Origin: Amorphus orientalis
GTDB lineage: Bacteria > Pseudomonadota > Alphaproteobacteria > Rhizobiales > Amorphaceae
Direction of reading: 5' to 3'
Length of the DNA: 64,000 nucleotides
Assembly (NCBI RefSeq): GCF_030814015.1
Contig: NZ_JAUSUL010000003.1
Span: 62,001-126,000 of the forward strand
Part shown: positions 26,831-35,772 of the stretch, piece after piece
How positions within the stretch are numbered: the stretch's first letter is position 1
Layout: the number at the start of each line of letters is the position of its first letter
Notes under the pieces: model-generated
Told to the model about the DNA's origin: nothing
The model's database searches: none
The model's input: the letters and a program-made list of their open reading frames with translations, nothing else
Made by a program: the position numbers and the translations under genes

Positions 26831-26861
26831 AGACGTTTGCGCGCGCTGAGCGGTAACGTCT
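26831..26861. terminator. Possible bidirectional stem between TusA and DUF3422 genes
   Basis: Inverted repeat AGACGTT (26831-26837) and AACGTCT (26855-26861) with a 17-base loop lies in the 82-base convergent gap. There is no T-run on either side, so terminator function is only a possibility. Confidence 0.3.
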
Positions 26862-26889
26862 TCTGCAAGCGGGCCGGCCGGAAACGGCC

Positions 26890-28194
26890 TCAGTCGTCCT
26901 CGTCCCCGCCGGGGTCGCTGTGGCGCCGCGCCACCCGGCGAACCAACAGGGCGACGACGGCAACAACGACCACCACCGACACCGCCTTGGCGATCGCCGG
27001 ATCGAACGGCAGCCCGGCTTCGCTGGCACCGTCCGCGAGATAGCCGATCAGCCCGAGCACGTAGTAGCTGATCGCCGCGACCGACAGCCCCTCGACCGTC
27101 TGCTGCAGGCGCAGCTGCATCTTGGCGCGCCGGTTCATGGAAGTCAGGAGCGCGCGGTTGATCTGCTCCAGTTCCAGATCCACCCGGGTCCTCAGCGACT
27201 GGGTCGCCCGGGTGAGCTTCGTGGAAACCTTCTCCTGGCGCTCCTCGACCGACGTGCAGGTCCGGAGCGCCGGCGCCAGCCGGCGGCTGAGAAAGCCGGC
27301 CCAGGTGGAGTAGGCCTCGACGGTCTCTTCGCGCAGCGAGGCCAGACGGTCGTGGACGATGTCGTGATAGGCATGGCTCGCGCCGAACCGGAATGCGCTC
27401 GCCGCCGCATCGGCCTCCAGCCGGGCAGCCAGACCCGAAAGCTGATCGAGAAGACGGCTGTTGCCGGACAGTCCGCTGGAGCTGCGCATGGCTTCCGTCA
27501 CTTCCGCCAGACCGTGCTCCACCTCGCTGACGGCGGGGGTGAGCCGGCGCGCCTCCGGCAGCCCGAGAAGGGCGAGGGTGCGGTAGGTCTCGATCTCCAG
27601 CAGGCGCTGCACCAGCGCGCCCATCTGGGCGCCTTTCAACTCGTGGTCGACAATCCGGATCCGGGTGAGGCCGTCGGCATCCTGACGGAAGTCGGTGACG
27701 ATGGTCGCCGCACCGCCCATGGCCCGGGACACGCACAGGCTGGTCGGATCGAAGCCATCCAGCGGCGGCGGATCGGTCCGCGATCCCAAGCGCAGGTCCA
27801 CCCGGCAGGCGGAAATCAGCGGACCGGGTGCCGCGACCTCGCGGCCGAACGGAAGGCCGTTCTCCTCGGCGAAGGCCGCCGACGGCGCATCGAACGTGTA
27901 GGTGGTGAACTCGGCGTGCTGCTCCCAGCGCAGCCGGCCGCCCAGATAATCGAGGACGAAGTGCCGGGCCGCCGGCCCCGGGCCGGACACGCCCTGGGCG
28001 AGGCAGAGCCGGGACATGCGGTCCCTATCGCGCTGAGCCGCCGCCGCGGAGGTCAGGAACGCCAGGTGGACGACCGTGCGCGGGGCTTCGAACAGCAGAA
28101 ACGGGCGGGCATGGATCTCGCCAATCACCTCGGCGCGCCGGGGATCCACCTCGAACCCGAACGGACCGCTCAGATCATCCGCCTCATCATTCAT
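26890..28194 (-). CDS. DUF3422 family membrane protein
   Basis: 434 residues from the ATG at 28194. It opens with the family text EVIGEIHARPFLLFEAPRTVVHLAFLT, carries HFVLDYLGGRLRWEQHAEFTTYTF, and ends with two membrane helices (about 378-398 and 408-428) before a charged tail. A long helical middle region (ALLTSMNRRAKMQLRLQQTVEGLSVAAISYYV at the junction) is typical. The family is conserved in proteobacteria with no assigned function; the layout resembles RmuC/CorA-like membrane-anchored cytosolic proteins but I infer no activity. It is alone on its strand, with the TRAP dctM gene finishing 168 bases further left to right. Confidence 0.85.
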   Translation of the reverse strand: MNDEADDLSGPFGFEVDPRRAEVIGEIHARPFLLFEAPRTVVHLAFLTSAAAAQRDRDRMSRLCLAQGVSGPGPAARHFVLDYLGGRLRWEQHAEFTTYTFDAPSAAFAEENGLPFGREVAAPGPLISACRVDLRLGSRTDPPPLDGFDPTSLCVSRAMGGAATIVTDFRQDADGLTRIRIVDHELKGAQMGALVQRLLEIETYRTLALLGLPEARRLTPAVSEVEHGLAEVTEAMRSSSGLSGNSRLLDQLSGLAARLEADAAASAFRFGASHAYHDIVHDRLASLREETVEAYSTWAGFLSRRLAPALRTCTSVEERQEKVSTKLTRATQSLRTRVDLELEQINRALLTSMNRRAKMQLRLQQTVEGLSVAAISYYVLGLIGYLADGASEAGLPFDPAIAKAVSVVVVVAVVALLVRRVARRHSDPGGDEDD

Positions 28195-28362
28195 CGCCAG
28201 TATCCGTGGCCTGTGCCGCCGCCGCATTCCCCGCCTCAGGCGCGCCCGAGACAGGACAACCGGTCGGCCGCATGCTTGAGCCTTCACCGATCGGGTGACG
28301 ATACCCGATCGAACCGTAAATGACTCCTGCTCCGAAACCGGCGCCTGGCACGCGGTGCCCGA

Positions 28363-29718
28363 TCAGTAGGCCTGCGCCGGAAGCCACAGGACGATCTGCG
28401 GGTAGGTGAAGACCAGCGCCAGCGCGATCAGCTGCAGGATCACGAATGGAATGACCCCCTTGTAGACGTCGATCGTCGTCACCTCCGGCGGCGCCGACCC
28501 TTTCAGATAGAACAGCGAGAACCCGACCGGCGGCGTCAGGAACGAGGTCTGCAGGGCGACCGCGAACATGACGGTGAACCAGACCGGATCGAAGCCGAGC
28601 GTGACGATCACCGGCGCCATCAGCGGCAGGAAGATCAGGGTGATCTCCAGCCAGTCGAGGAAGAAGCCCATCATGAACGCCAGGAACAGGACGAAGATGA
28701 CGATGCCGCTCGGGCCGAAGGGCAGCGAGGACAGGATGTGCTCGATGAAGCTGTCGCCGCCGAGCGACCGCATCACCAGGGCGAAAGCCGTTGCGCCGAC
28801 GAAGATGCCGAAGATGAAGGCGGTCGTGTAGGTGGTCTCGTAGCTGACCTCCTTGAGGACGTGGAAGCTCAGCCGACCGTTGAACAGCGCCAGCAGGAGC
28901 GCGCCGAACGCGCCGATGCCGGCGGCTTCGGTGGGTGTCGCGACGCCCAGGAAGATGGTGCCGAGAACGGCGAAGATCAGGATCAGCGGCGGCATCACCG
29001 AGATCAGCGTGCGCAGGATGACCTTAAAGGTCAGCGGTTCCAGATGGGTGGGGGCCGGCGCCGACTTCGGGCTGACCAGCGCGACGATCAGGACATAGGC
29101 GATATAGAGAAAGCCCAGGATCACGCCCGGCATCACGGCGCCGAGAAAGAGGTCGCCGACCGACAGCGACAGCTGGTCGGCCATGATGACCAGCATGATC
29201 GAGGGCGGAATGAGAATGCCCAGCGTGCCGGAAGACGCCAGGACGCCGGCCGCAAGGCTCTTGTCGTAGCCCTGGGCCAGCATGATCGGCATGGCCAGCA
29301 CCGTGAGCAGCACGACCGAGGCGCCGACGATGCCGGTGGAGGCGGCGAACAGAATGCCGATCAGGATCGCGGCGATGGCGAGGCCGCCCCGGAACCGGCC
29401 GAACACCTGGACGAAGTTCTTCATCAGGGATTCCGCCAGGCCGGAGCGTTCCAGCATCAGCCCCATGAAGATGAACATGGGCAGGGCCGTGAGGACCCAG
29501 TTCTCCATCAGGTTCCAGATCCGGTTCACGACGATCGCGAAGTCGGACCAGGAATCCAGGAAGTAGGTGTCAATGCCGAAATATTCCGGCCCCGCGATCC
29601 CGATCAGAGTGAAGATCAGCGACAGTCCCGCGAGGATCCACGCGATGGGATACCCCGTCATGAGCAGGACGATGAAGGAGCCCAGAAGGGCGACGACGAG
29701 GATCTCGTAGGTTTCCAT
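28363..29718 (-). CDS. TRAP transporter large permease (DctM)
   Basis: 451 residues, about 12 membrane helices, with the DctM signatures: VGASVVLLTVLAMPIMLAQGYDKSLAAGVLASSGTLG early, IPPSIMLVIMADQ, ATPTEAAGIGAFGALLLA in the middle, and PLMAPVIVTLGFDPVWFTVMFAVALQTSFLTPPVGFSLFYLKG near the end. It forms the sodium-driven transport channel of a tripartite TRAP system, fed by the periplasmic binding protein encoded upstream (30525-31628). The small permease gene ends 33 bases before this start. It is the last gene of the leftward P-Q-M operon. Confidence 0.95.
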   Translation of the reverse strand: METYEILVVALLGSFIVLLMTGYPIAWILAGLSLIFTLIGIAGPEYFGIDTYFLDSWSDFAIVVNRIWNLMENWVLTALPMFIFMGLMLERSGLAESLMKNFVQVFGRFRGGLAIAAILIGILFAASTGIVGASVVLLTVLAMPIMLAQGYDKSLAAGVLASSGTLGILIPPSIMLVIMADQLSLSVGDLFLGAVMPGVILGFLYIAYVLIVALVSPKSAPAPTHLEPLTFKVILRTLISVMPPLILIFAVLGTIFLGVATPTEAAGIGAFGALLLALFNGRLSFHVLKEVSYETTYTTAFIFGIFVGATAFALVMRSLGGDSFIEHILSSLPFGPSGIVIFVLFLAFMMGFFLDWLEITLIFLPLMAPVIVTLGFDPVWFTVMFAVALQTSFLTPPVGFSLFYLKGSAPPEVTTIDVYKGVIPFVILQLIALALVFTYPQIVLWLPAQAY

Positions 29719-29751
29719 GGCGCCTATCGAGCGTTGCGGGCGAGCCGGGGC

Positions 29752-30351
29752 TCAGCCTTCGCGCGGAGGGAGCGGACGGGGAAAGCGGAACAGGAGAGAT
29801 GTGACCCGCGACAGGCGGGCAAGGGCGGCGAGCGCAATGAGCACGAAGGCGACCACGATGACGGCCTTGAGCGCCCAGCGATGGCCGAGGCCGCCGGGCG
29901 CGATGGACACCTCGCCCATGTCCCAGGCGCGCTGAACGAACGGCACCGCCTCGATCGCCACCAGGATCGAGAAGGGCAACAGGAACAGGAAGAGGCCGAA
30001 CAGCTCGATCCAGGCGCGGCCGCGCGTGCTGAGATGTTCCGCGGCCACGTCGATGCGCACGTGCCGGTCGGCCACCACGGCGAACGAGAGCCCGATCATG
30101 AAGCCGATGGCATAGACGTGCCATTGCAGCTCCTCGAACAGGATCAGGCCTTCGTTGAAGACGTAGCGCAGCACGACGTTGGTGATGATGATCCCGATCA
30201 GGACCACCCAGAGCCACGAGACCGCCTGGCCGAAGAAGTTCACCACCGCATCCAGCACCCGGGACAGCCGGGTTTCGGGAAGCGGAATCGCGGTCTTGCC
30301 GTGCTCGGCGGCCTCCACGGCTTCGATGATGCGATCGTGCGCGTCGCTCAC
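29752..30351 (-). CDS. TRAP transporter small permease (DctQ)
   Basis: 199 residues from a GTG at 30351 that follows AAAGGACGG at good spacing; the open frame upstream to 30444 lacks such a site. Four membrane helices are evident, including FFGQAVSWLWVVLIGIIITNVVLRYVF, with the family segment EELQWHVYAIGFMIGLSFAVVADRHVRIDV. DctQ pairs with DctM to form the membrane part of TRAP transporters. It lies between dctP and dctM on the same strand. Confidence 0.93.
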   Translation of the reverse strand: MSDAHDRIIEAVEAAEHGKTAIPLPETRLSRVLDAVVNFFGQAVSWLWVVLIGIIITNVVLRYVFNEGLILFEELQWHVYAIGFMIGLSFAVVADRHVRIDVAAEHLSTRGRAWIELFGLFLFLLPFSILVAIEAVPFVQRAWDMGEVSIAPGGLGHRWALKAVIVVAFVLIALAALARLSRVTSLLFRFPRPLPPREG

Positions 30352-30470
30352 GGCTGTCCGTCCTTTGGGCTGGGACCGGCCCGTCCGGGCAAAGACGCCC
30401 GATCGGCGGCGAAGGGCTCGAGCTGGGGTCGGCTGCGGACACATCCGGCGGCCGGCCGGCAGAGGAGTGC

Positions 30471-30496
30471 GGCCGCGCGGGTCAGTCCGCGCAGCC
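30471..30496 (-). other. Hairpin between dctP and dctQ
   Basis: A perfect 6-bp stem GCGCGG/CCGCGC with a six-base loop, extended by GGC/GCC after a mismatch, starts 28 bases after the dctP stop. Such intercistronic stems often protect the upstream message, giving more binding protein than permease; that role is inferred here. Confidence 0.45.
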
Positions 30497-30524
30497 GCCG
30501 TTCACGGTGAGAAGGATCGTCCGC

Positions 30525-31628
30525 CTACTGCGTGGAAGCTTCGACCGGCCAGTCGCGCGGCAGGTAGCCGAGTTCGTGCCAGCCCTTGTTTTCCTTCTGG
30601 AAGGCGAGCTGGGACTCGTAGACCTTCTTGAACATCTCGTCGTTGGCCGATTCCTCGGCGAAGACCTCCGCCGACGCCGCCTGGAGGGCCTGCAGGACCT
30701 CGTCCGGCAGCCGTACCGCAGTCACGCCGTGCTCTTCCTGGAAGCGGTTGAGGACGGCGCCCTGGAGCGCCTCCGCCTTGGCGATGGCATGGGCGACACC
30801 GGCATAGCAGGCGGTGTTGATGATCGCCTGCTGCTGTTCGTCCAGCGAGTTCCAGGCGTCCATGTTCACGTAAAGGAACTGGCTCGTGGACGGCTGATGC
30901 CAGCCGGGCAGATGGTAGTACTTGGCCACCTTGTAGAAGCCGAGCTGCTCGTCGACGGTCGGAAGCGAGAATTCCGTGCCGTCAAGAACGCCCTTCTCCA
31001 GCGCCTGGTAGAGTTCGCCGCCCGGCAGCACCGTCACCGAGGCGCCGACCTTCTCCATCACCTTGCCGCCCAGACCGGCGGCGCGGAACTTCAGCCCCTT
31101 CACCTGGTCAAGGTTCTCGATCTCGAAGGTGAACCAGCCGGCCGCTTCCGGCGCGATGGTGCCGCAGAAGATCGGATAGACGTTGTAGGGGGCGTAGACC
31201 TCCTTCAGGAGTTCATCGCCACCGCCGAAATACATCCAGGCGGCGTACTGGTCCGGCTCGAGGCCGAAGGGCCGGGCGCCGAACAGCGCCGAAGCCGGAA
31301 CCTTGCCCTGCTCGTATCCCATCCAGGCGTAGCCGGACTCGACCTTGCCTTCCGACACGGCGTCGAAGATTTCGAGCGGCGGTACCAGCTTGCCCGGCTC
31401 GAACACCTCCAGCCGGATCGTCCCGCCACTCATCTTGTCGACCTGCTCCGCGACCCACGGCGCAGTGTCGCCCAGCGCCGTCAGCGTCGAGGAAAACGAC
31501 ATCGGCATCGGCCAGCGGACGCGGTCCTGTGCGTCGGCGTCCGTCGCCAGCGATACGGCGCCCGTCAGCGCCACGAGAGCACCGAGCGCGCCGGCGCTCG
31601 CCACCCGAAGACCTTGTGCGAAATGCAT
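30525..31628 (-). CDS. TRAP transporter periplasmic binding protein (DctP, TakP-like)
   Basis: 367 residues. A long signal peptide ends at DADA near 33. The mature protein starts with RWPMPMSFSSTLTALGDTAPWVAEQVDKMSGG and contains GYAWMGYEQGKVPASALFG, the conserved KFRAAGLGGKVMEKVGASVTVLPGGELYQALEKGVLDGTEF box and the FYKVAKYYHLPGWHQPSTSQFLYVN segment typical of the TakP-like branch, whose members bind 2-oxo acids or lactate. It delivers its ligand to DctQM. It is divergent from a lactate-type regulator and lut operon, so L-lactate, pyruvate or a related acid is the probable ligand. Confidence 0.92.
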   Translation of the reverse strand: MHFAQGLRVASAGALGALVALTGAVSLATDADAQDRVRWPMPMSFSSTLTALGDTAPWVAEQVDKMSGGTIRLEVFEPGKLVPPLEIFDAVSEGKVESGYAWMGYEQGKVPASALFGARPFGLEPDQYAAWMYFGGGDELLKEVYAPYNVYPIFCGTIAPEAAGWFTFEIENLDQVKGLKFRAAGLGGKVMEKVGASVTVLPGGELYQALEKGVLDGTEFSLPTVDEQLGFYKVAKYYHLPGWHQPSTSQFLYVNMDAWNSLDEQQQAIINTACYAGVAHAIAKAEALQGAVLNRFQEEHGVTAVRLPDEVLQALQAASAEVFAEESANDEMFKKVYESQLAFQKENKGWHELGYLPRDWPVEASTQ

Positions 31629-31986
31629 GCTGTTCTCTCCCTAGGAAATCGTCCTGCCCGTCTTTGCGGACTGCAGACTCTTCTCCGACGGGCGGTTCAA
31701 GCCGCCTCGTTCTGTTGAGAGCAGATCAACGACAGGCTGCGCCGGCCGGTGTATGCCCCCTGTGGGAATGGTTTGCCGCACCGACCACCGAAGTCAAGCG
31801 CTGTCTGTCGGCCCGCCCGGTGGATCCCTCGCCGCCTCATCGTGCGCACACGCACCGACATCGCCGCGATCGCCCGTGCATGTCGGGCCAGATCGCCCGG
31901 CACGCTCCGCCTCTAGCGTTTCTGCGAGGAATACGCCGGCTGGTGCACTCGGGAGCATCGCGGAGAAGGCCGCAAGACCCGCGCGA

Positions 31987-31998
31987 CAGACTTGTCTG
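31987..31998. promoter_or_regulatory. Candidate GntR/FadR-type operator between TRAP and lut operons
   Basis: CAGACTTGTCTG is a palindrome with 5-bp arms in the 510-base divergent gap 31629-32138. The overlapping text TTGTCTGCC resembles the T-N-G-T core reported for LldR-type operators. A TTGACC at 32036-32041 could be a rightward -35 element, but its -10 partner is poor. Otherwise the gap shows no gene; open frames across it look non-coding. Confidence 0.3.
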
Positions 31999-32138
31999 CC
32001 ATGCACGGCACGGGTGCCGGCAGTGGGCAATATCGTTGACCTCTCCCCCCAGACCTTCATACTGGCTTGCTTGAGGAAATGCCCGAACGGCCCGCCCTTA
32101 CCGAAGGCCGGCGGCGAGAAGAATCTGGCGAAACTGCC

Positions 32139-33002
32139 ATGGTGTTCGATCGTATCATTCACAATCGCACGGCCGACGCGATCGTCGATCAGATCGAGGA
32201 GCTGATCCTGCAGGGCGTCCTCAGGACCGGCGATCGCCTGCCCTCGGAACGCGATCTCGCGAAGCAGCTGGACGTCTCGCGTCCGATCCTGCGGGAAGCC
32301 CTCAAGACGCTCGAGACGCGCGGCCTGATCGTCGCCCGCCACGGCGGCGGCACCTTCGTGGCCGACGTCATCGGAACCGTGTTCTCAGAGCCCATCGTGA
32401 AGCTGTTCGCCCGCCAGCCGGCGGCCGTGTTCGACTATCTGGAGTTCCGCCGCGAGATCGAGCAGATCACCTCCGCCTTCGCCGCGGAGCGCGCGACCGC
32501 GGCCGACCGGGAGATCCTGACGCGGCTGATCGAAGGCATGAAGGAAGCCCACGAGCGCGGCGCCTTCGACGACGAGGCCGAACTCGACGTGGAATTCCAC
32601 CACGCCATCGGCGAAAGCGCCCACAATATCCTGCTGCTGCACACGTTGCGCAGCTGCTACAGGCTGCTCGCCGACGGGGTCTTCTACAGCCGCGTGCGCC
32701 TGTATCAGAGCCCGGAAGCCCGCGACCGGCTCCTGGAGCAGCACGTGGCGATCCACGAAGCCATTATGAGCGGCGATCCGGAGGCCGCAAGGCGTGCGGC
32801 CGCGAGCCACGTCGGCTATGTGGCCGACTCGCTCCGGCAGATCGAGCGCGTCGGCGCATGGGAAGAGGTCTCCGAACGCCGGTTGTCGCGGTTTTCTCCC
32901 GGCGCCGGGGGCACGCGTAAGCGCGCCGCGCCGTCCCAGCAGACCTATCCCGAAACGCAGGATCCCCTTCCGGCCGATCCCGCCGATGGACACACCCGAT
33001 GA
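32139..33002 (+). CDS. GntR-family (FadR/LldR subfamily) transcriptional regulator
   Basis: 287 residues from the ATG at 32139; in-frame starts at 32067 and 32079 would add residues with no family similarity. The N-terminal winged helix is clear: ADAIVDQIEELILQGVLRTGDRLPSERDLAKQLDVSRPILREALKTLETRGLIVARHGGGTFV. The rest is an all-helical FCD domain with DVEFHHAIGESAHN and HVAIHEAIMSGDPEAARRAAASHV, whose His and Asp residues usually hold a metal near the ligand. Members respond to lactate, pyruvate or similar acids. The gene overlaps lutA by ATGA, which makes a lactate-responsive local regulator the best reading. The C-terminal 35 residues are disordered. Confidence 0.88.
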   Translation: MVFDRIIHNRTADAIVDQIEELILQGVLRTGDRLPSERDLAKQLDVSRPILREALKTLETRGLIVARHGGGTFVADVIGTVFSEPIVKLFARQPAAVFDYLEFRREIEQITSAFAAERATAADREILTRLIEGMKEAHERGAFDDEAELDVEFHHAIGESAHNILLLHTLRSCYRLLADGVFYSRVRLYQSPEARDRLLEQHVAIHEAIMSGDPEAARRAAASHVGYVADSLRQIERVGAWEEVSERRLSRFSPGAGGTRKRAAPSQQTYPETQDPLPADPADGHTR

Positions 33003-33805
33003 GCGACATTCGACCGGACGGCGAAGGTCCCTTGCGCGTCGCCCTGTTCGTTACCTGCCTTGTCGACCTGTTCCGGCCGGTCGTGGGTTTCGCGGCGATC
33101 AAGCTGCTGGAGGACGCGGGTGTCGCCGTCGAGGTCCCGGACACCCAGACCTGCTGCGGCCAGCCGGCCTTCAATTCCGGCGATCAGCCCGGCAGCCGCG
33201 CCATCGCCCGCCAGGTGATCGCCGCGTTCGAGGATTATGACTATGTCGTCGTGCCGTCCGGCTCCTGCGGAGCGATGATCGCACGGCACTATCCGGACCT
33301 CTTCAAGCACGAACCCGACTGGCACGGCCGCGCGGAAGCGCTTGCCGCCAGGACCCACGAACTGGTCTCCTTTCTGGTCGACGTCCTCGGCGTCACCGGA
33401 GTCGCGGCGCACTTCGACGGCACGGTGACCTATCACGACTCGTGTTCGGGCCTCAGGGAGCTGTCCATCAAGGCCCAGCCGCGTGATCTGCTGTCGTCCG
33501 TTTCGGGGCTCCGCCTCACCGAACTGGAGGACGCCGAGGTCTGCTGCGGGTTCGGCGGAACCTTCTGCGTCAAATATCCCGACATCTCCAACGCGATGGT
33601 CGGCCGCAAGGCGGAGGCGATCGAGAAGAGCGGCGCGGGAACGGTGCTTGCCGGCGATATCGGCTGCCTGATGAACATGGCCGGAAAGCTGACCCGGCTG
33701 AACAAGCCGGTTGCCGCGCGCCATGTGGCCGAGGTCCTCGCCGAGATGGCCGACGAACCGCCGATCGCCGGCGATGCCGGGTCCGGCCGACCAGGGGGCA
33801 GCTAG
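32999..33805 (+). CDS. lutA: L-lactate oxidation protein LutA (cysteine-rich CCG protein)
   Basis: 268 residues with two cysteine-rich CCG units: TCCGQPAFNSG near 51 and VCCGFGGTFCVKYP near 181, with SGSC and HDSCSG segments between. This is the glycolate-oxidase-like Fe-S fold of LutA/LldE, which with LutB and LutC oxidises L-lactate to pyruvate in the cytoplasm. The ATG overlaps the regulator stop (ATGA). The N-terminal opening VALFVTCLVDLFRP is typical. The DUF6653 gene starts three bases after its stop, placing an unexpected gene between lutA and lutB. Confidence 0.93.
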   Translation: MSDIRPDGEGPLRVALFVTCLVDLFRPVVGFAAIKLLEDAGVAVEVPDTQTCCGQPAFNSGDQPGSRAIARQVIAAFEDYDYVVVPSGSCGAMIARHYPDLFKHEPDWHGRAEALAARTHELVSFLVDVLGVTGVAAHFDGTVTYHDSCSGLRELSIKAQPRDLLSSVSGLRLTELEDAEVCCGFGGTFCVKYPDISNAMVGRKAEAIEKSGAGTVLAGDIGCLMNMAGKLTRLNKPVAARHVAEVLAEMADEPPIAGDAGSGRPGGS

Positions 33806-33808
33806 CGC

Positions 33809-34354
33809 ATGACGGGGCTATCCTTCCTGGCCCGAACCATGGGGATGTCCGACTCGGTCTGGGAGCGACATGCCAACCCATGGAGCGGCTGGACGCGGCT
33901 TGCGACCTTCCCGCTCCTGTTCCTGGCAATCTGGAGTCATGTCTGGATCGGCTGGTGGGCGCTGGTGCCGGTGGGCATTCTGGCGGTCTGGCACTGGCTG
34001 AACCCGCGTGTGTTTCCGGTTCCGACGGGGAGCGGCAACTGGATGACCCGGGGCGTCTACGGCGAACGCCTCTGGCTCAACCGGTTGCACCGTCCTGTCC
34101 CGGAGCGTCACCGGGTGGTGCCGCACCTGCTGGCGGCGGCGTCCGGGGTCGGCATCGTGATCGCCGTGATCGGGTTCGTGCTCGGCGCCTTCTGGATCGC
34201 CCTTCTCGGCTGGGTGATCGCGGGCGTTGCGAAGCTCTGGTTCGTCGACCGCATGGTCTGGCTCTACAATGACATGGCAGGTCCGGTTCCTGCAGCGGCC
34301 CCCGCCCGCGCGGATCGGCCGGTCTTCAACCCGGATGCGACCGGAGCCCCCTGA
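33809..34354 (+). CDS. DUF6653-like membrane protein inside the lut operon
   Basis: 181 residues. The start MSDSVWERHANPWSGWTRLATFPLLFLAIWSHVWIGWW and the two helical pairs (about 30-64 and 108-137) match small membrane proteins annotated as DUF6653; I am moderately sure of that family name. Conserved features are the WxRHANPWSGWTR box and a KLWFVDRMVWLYNDM close. Its ATG is three bases after the lutA stop and its own stop overlaps the lutB ATG (TGATG), so it is translated with the lactate genes. A role as membrane tether or electron acceptor link for LutABC is possible, but unproved. Confidence 0.75.
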   Translation: MTGLSFLARTMGMSDSVWERHANPWSGWTRLATFPLLFLAIWSHVWIGWWALVPVGILAVWHWLNPRVFPVPTGSGNWMTRGVYGERLWLNRLHRPVPERHRVVPHLLAAASGVGIVIAVIGFVLGAFWIALLGWVIAGVAKLWFVDRMVWLYNDMAGPVPAAAPARADRPVFNPDATGAP

Positions 34355-35772
34355 TGGACGTCACGTCCCCCGCCTTCAAGGACAAGGCCGCTCACGCGCT
34401 TACCGACGCGCAGCTCCAGCGCGCGCTCGGCAACATCGGGCACGGCTTCGTTCATAAGCGGCGCCAGGCGGCGGACGCGCTGCCGGAATTCGAGCGGCTG
34501 CGCGACGAAGCCCGGGAGATCAAGACCCACACGCTGGCGCATCTCGACCTCTACATCGAGGCCTTCGCCGACAAGGTCGCCGCCGCCGGCGGCCAGGTCC
34601 ATTTCGCCGAGACCGCCTACGACGCGCGCCGCGCCGTGGTCGACATCTGCCGGATGCACGAGGCCCGGACGGTCACCAAAGCGAAGTCGATGGTCAGCGA
34701 GGAGATCGAGCTCAACCGCTATCTCAAGAAGAAGGGCATTGCCCCGATCGAGACGGATCTCGGCGAGTACATTCTGCAGATCCGCAACGAGGCGCCGAGC
34801 CACATCATCGCGCCGGCGATCCATCTGACCCGCGATCAGATCGAGGCGGATTTCCGCCGTGTGCACAGGCATCTGTCCGAGGCACGTGCACTGGACGAAC
34901 CGGCCTCGCTGCTCGCCGAGGCGCGCGCGATCCTGCGCGAAAAGTTCCTGAGCTCGGACGTGGGCATCACCGGGGCGAACTTTCTGGTCGCGGAAACCGG
35001 CTCGGCGGTGATCGTCACCAACGAAGGCAACGCCGACCTCACCCAGTCGCTGCCGAAGGTGCACATCGTCGTCACCTCCATCGAAAAGCTGGTGCCGACG
35101 ATGGAGGACGCCTCGACGCTTCTGCGCGTGCTGGCCCGCTCGGCAACCGGCCAGGACATGTCCGTCTACACCACGGTGACCACGGGTCCGCGGCGTCCCG
35201 ACGACCCGGACGGGCCGGAAGAATTCCACGTGGTGCTGGTCGACAACGGCCGCTCCGGCATGCTCGGGACCGACTTTCAGGAGATGCTGCGCTGCATCCG
35301 CTGCGGCGCCTGCATGAACCACTGCCCCGTCTATCAGGCAGTCGGCGGACACAGCTACGGCTGGGTCTATCCCGGTCCGATGGGCGCCGTTCTCACCCCC
35401 TCCCTCGTCGGGGTCGAGCAGACCGGCCATTTGCCCAACGCATCCACCTTCTGCGGCCGCTGCGAGAGCGTCTGCCCGGTGCGCATTCCACTGCCAAAGC
35501 TGATGCGCCACTGGCGCGAGGACGAGTTCGCGCGGCACCTGCAGCCCCGGGCGGCAAGGTACGGTCTCGGCGTCTGGGCCTTCGTCGCGCGGCGGCCCAG
35601 GCTCTACCGGCTGGCGACAGGCCTGGCAGCGGCGACACTGTCCCGCCTGGCCGGATCGCGCGGACGCTTGGCGCGGCTGCCGCTTGCCGGCGGATGGACG
35701 CGTCACCGGGACTTGCCTGCGCCGGCGCCGCGCACCTTCATGGCCGAATGGAAGGCGAGGAAGCGGGCATGA
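34354..35772 (+). CDS. lutB: L-lactate oxidation iron-sulfur protein LutB
   Basis: 472 residues. The N-terminal LUD domain contains VTKAKSMVSEEIELNRYLKKKGI and TGANFLVAETGSAVIVTNEGN. Two 4Fe-4S clusters follow: CIRCGACMNHCPVY near 316-327 and CGRCESVCPVRIPLP near 368-380. A helical tail ends the protein. LutB/LldF carries electrons in lactate oxidation together with LutA and LutC. Its ATG overlaps the DUF6653 stop, and its own stop overlaps the lutC ATG, so translation is coupled through the operon. Confidence 0.95.
   Translation: MDVTSPAFKDKAAHALTDAQLQRALGNIGHGFVHKRRQAADALPEFERLRDEAREIKTHTLAHLDLYIEAFADKVAAAGGQVHFAETAYDARRAVVDICRMHEARTVTKAKSMVSEEIELNRYLKKKGIAPIETDLGEYILQIRNEAPSHIIAPAIHLTRDQIEADFRRVHRHLSEARALDEPASLLAEARAILREKFLSSDVGITGANFLVAETGSAVIVTNEGNADLTQSLPKVHIVVTSIEKLVPTMEDASTLLRVLARSATGQDMSVYTTVTTGPRRPDDPDGPEEFHVVLVDNGRSGMLGTDFQEMLRCIRCGACMNHCPVYQAVGGHSYGWVYPGPMGAVLTPSLVGVEQTGHLPNASTFCGRCESVCPVRIPLPKLMRHWREDEFARHLQPRAARYGLGVWAFVARRPRLYRLATGLAAATLSRLAGSRGRLARLPLAGGWTRHRDLPAPAPRTFMAEWKARKRA

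Noticed and set aside
28738-30510. 590-codon forward frame over the TRAP permease genes
   Set aside because: Highly charged shadow of the membrane-protein genes on the other strand.
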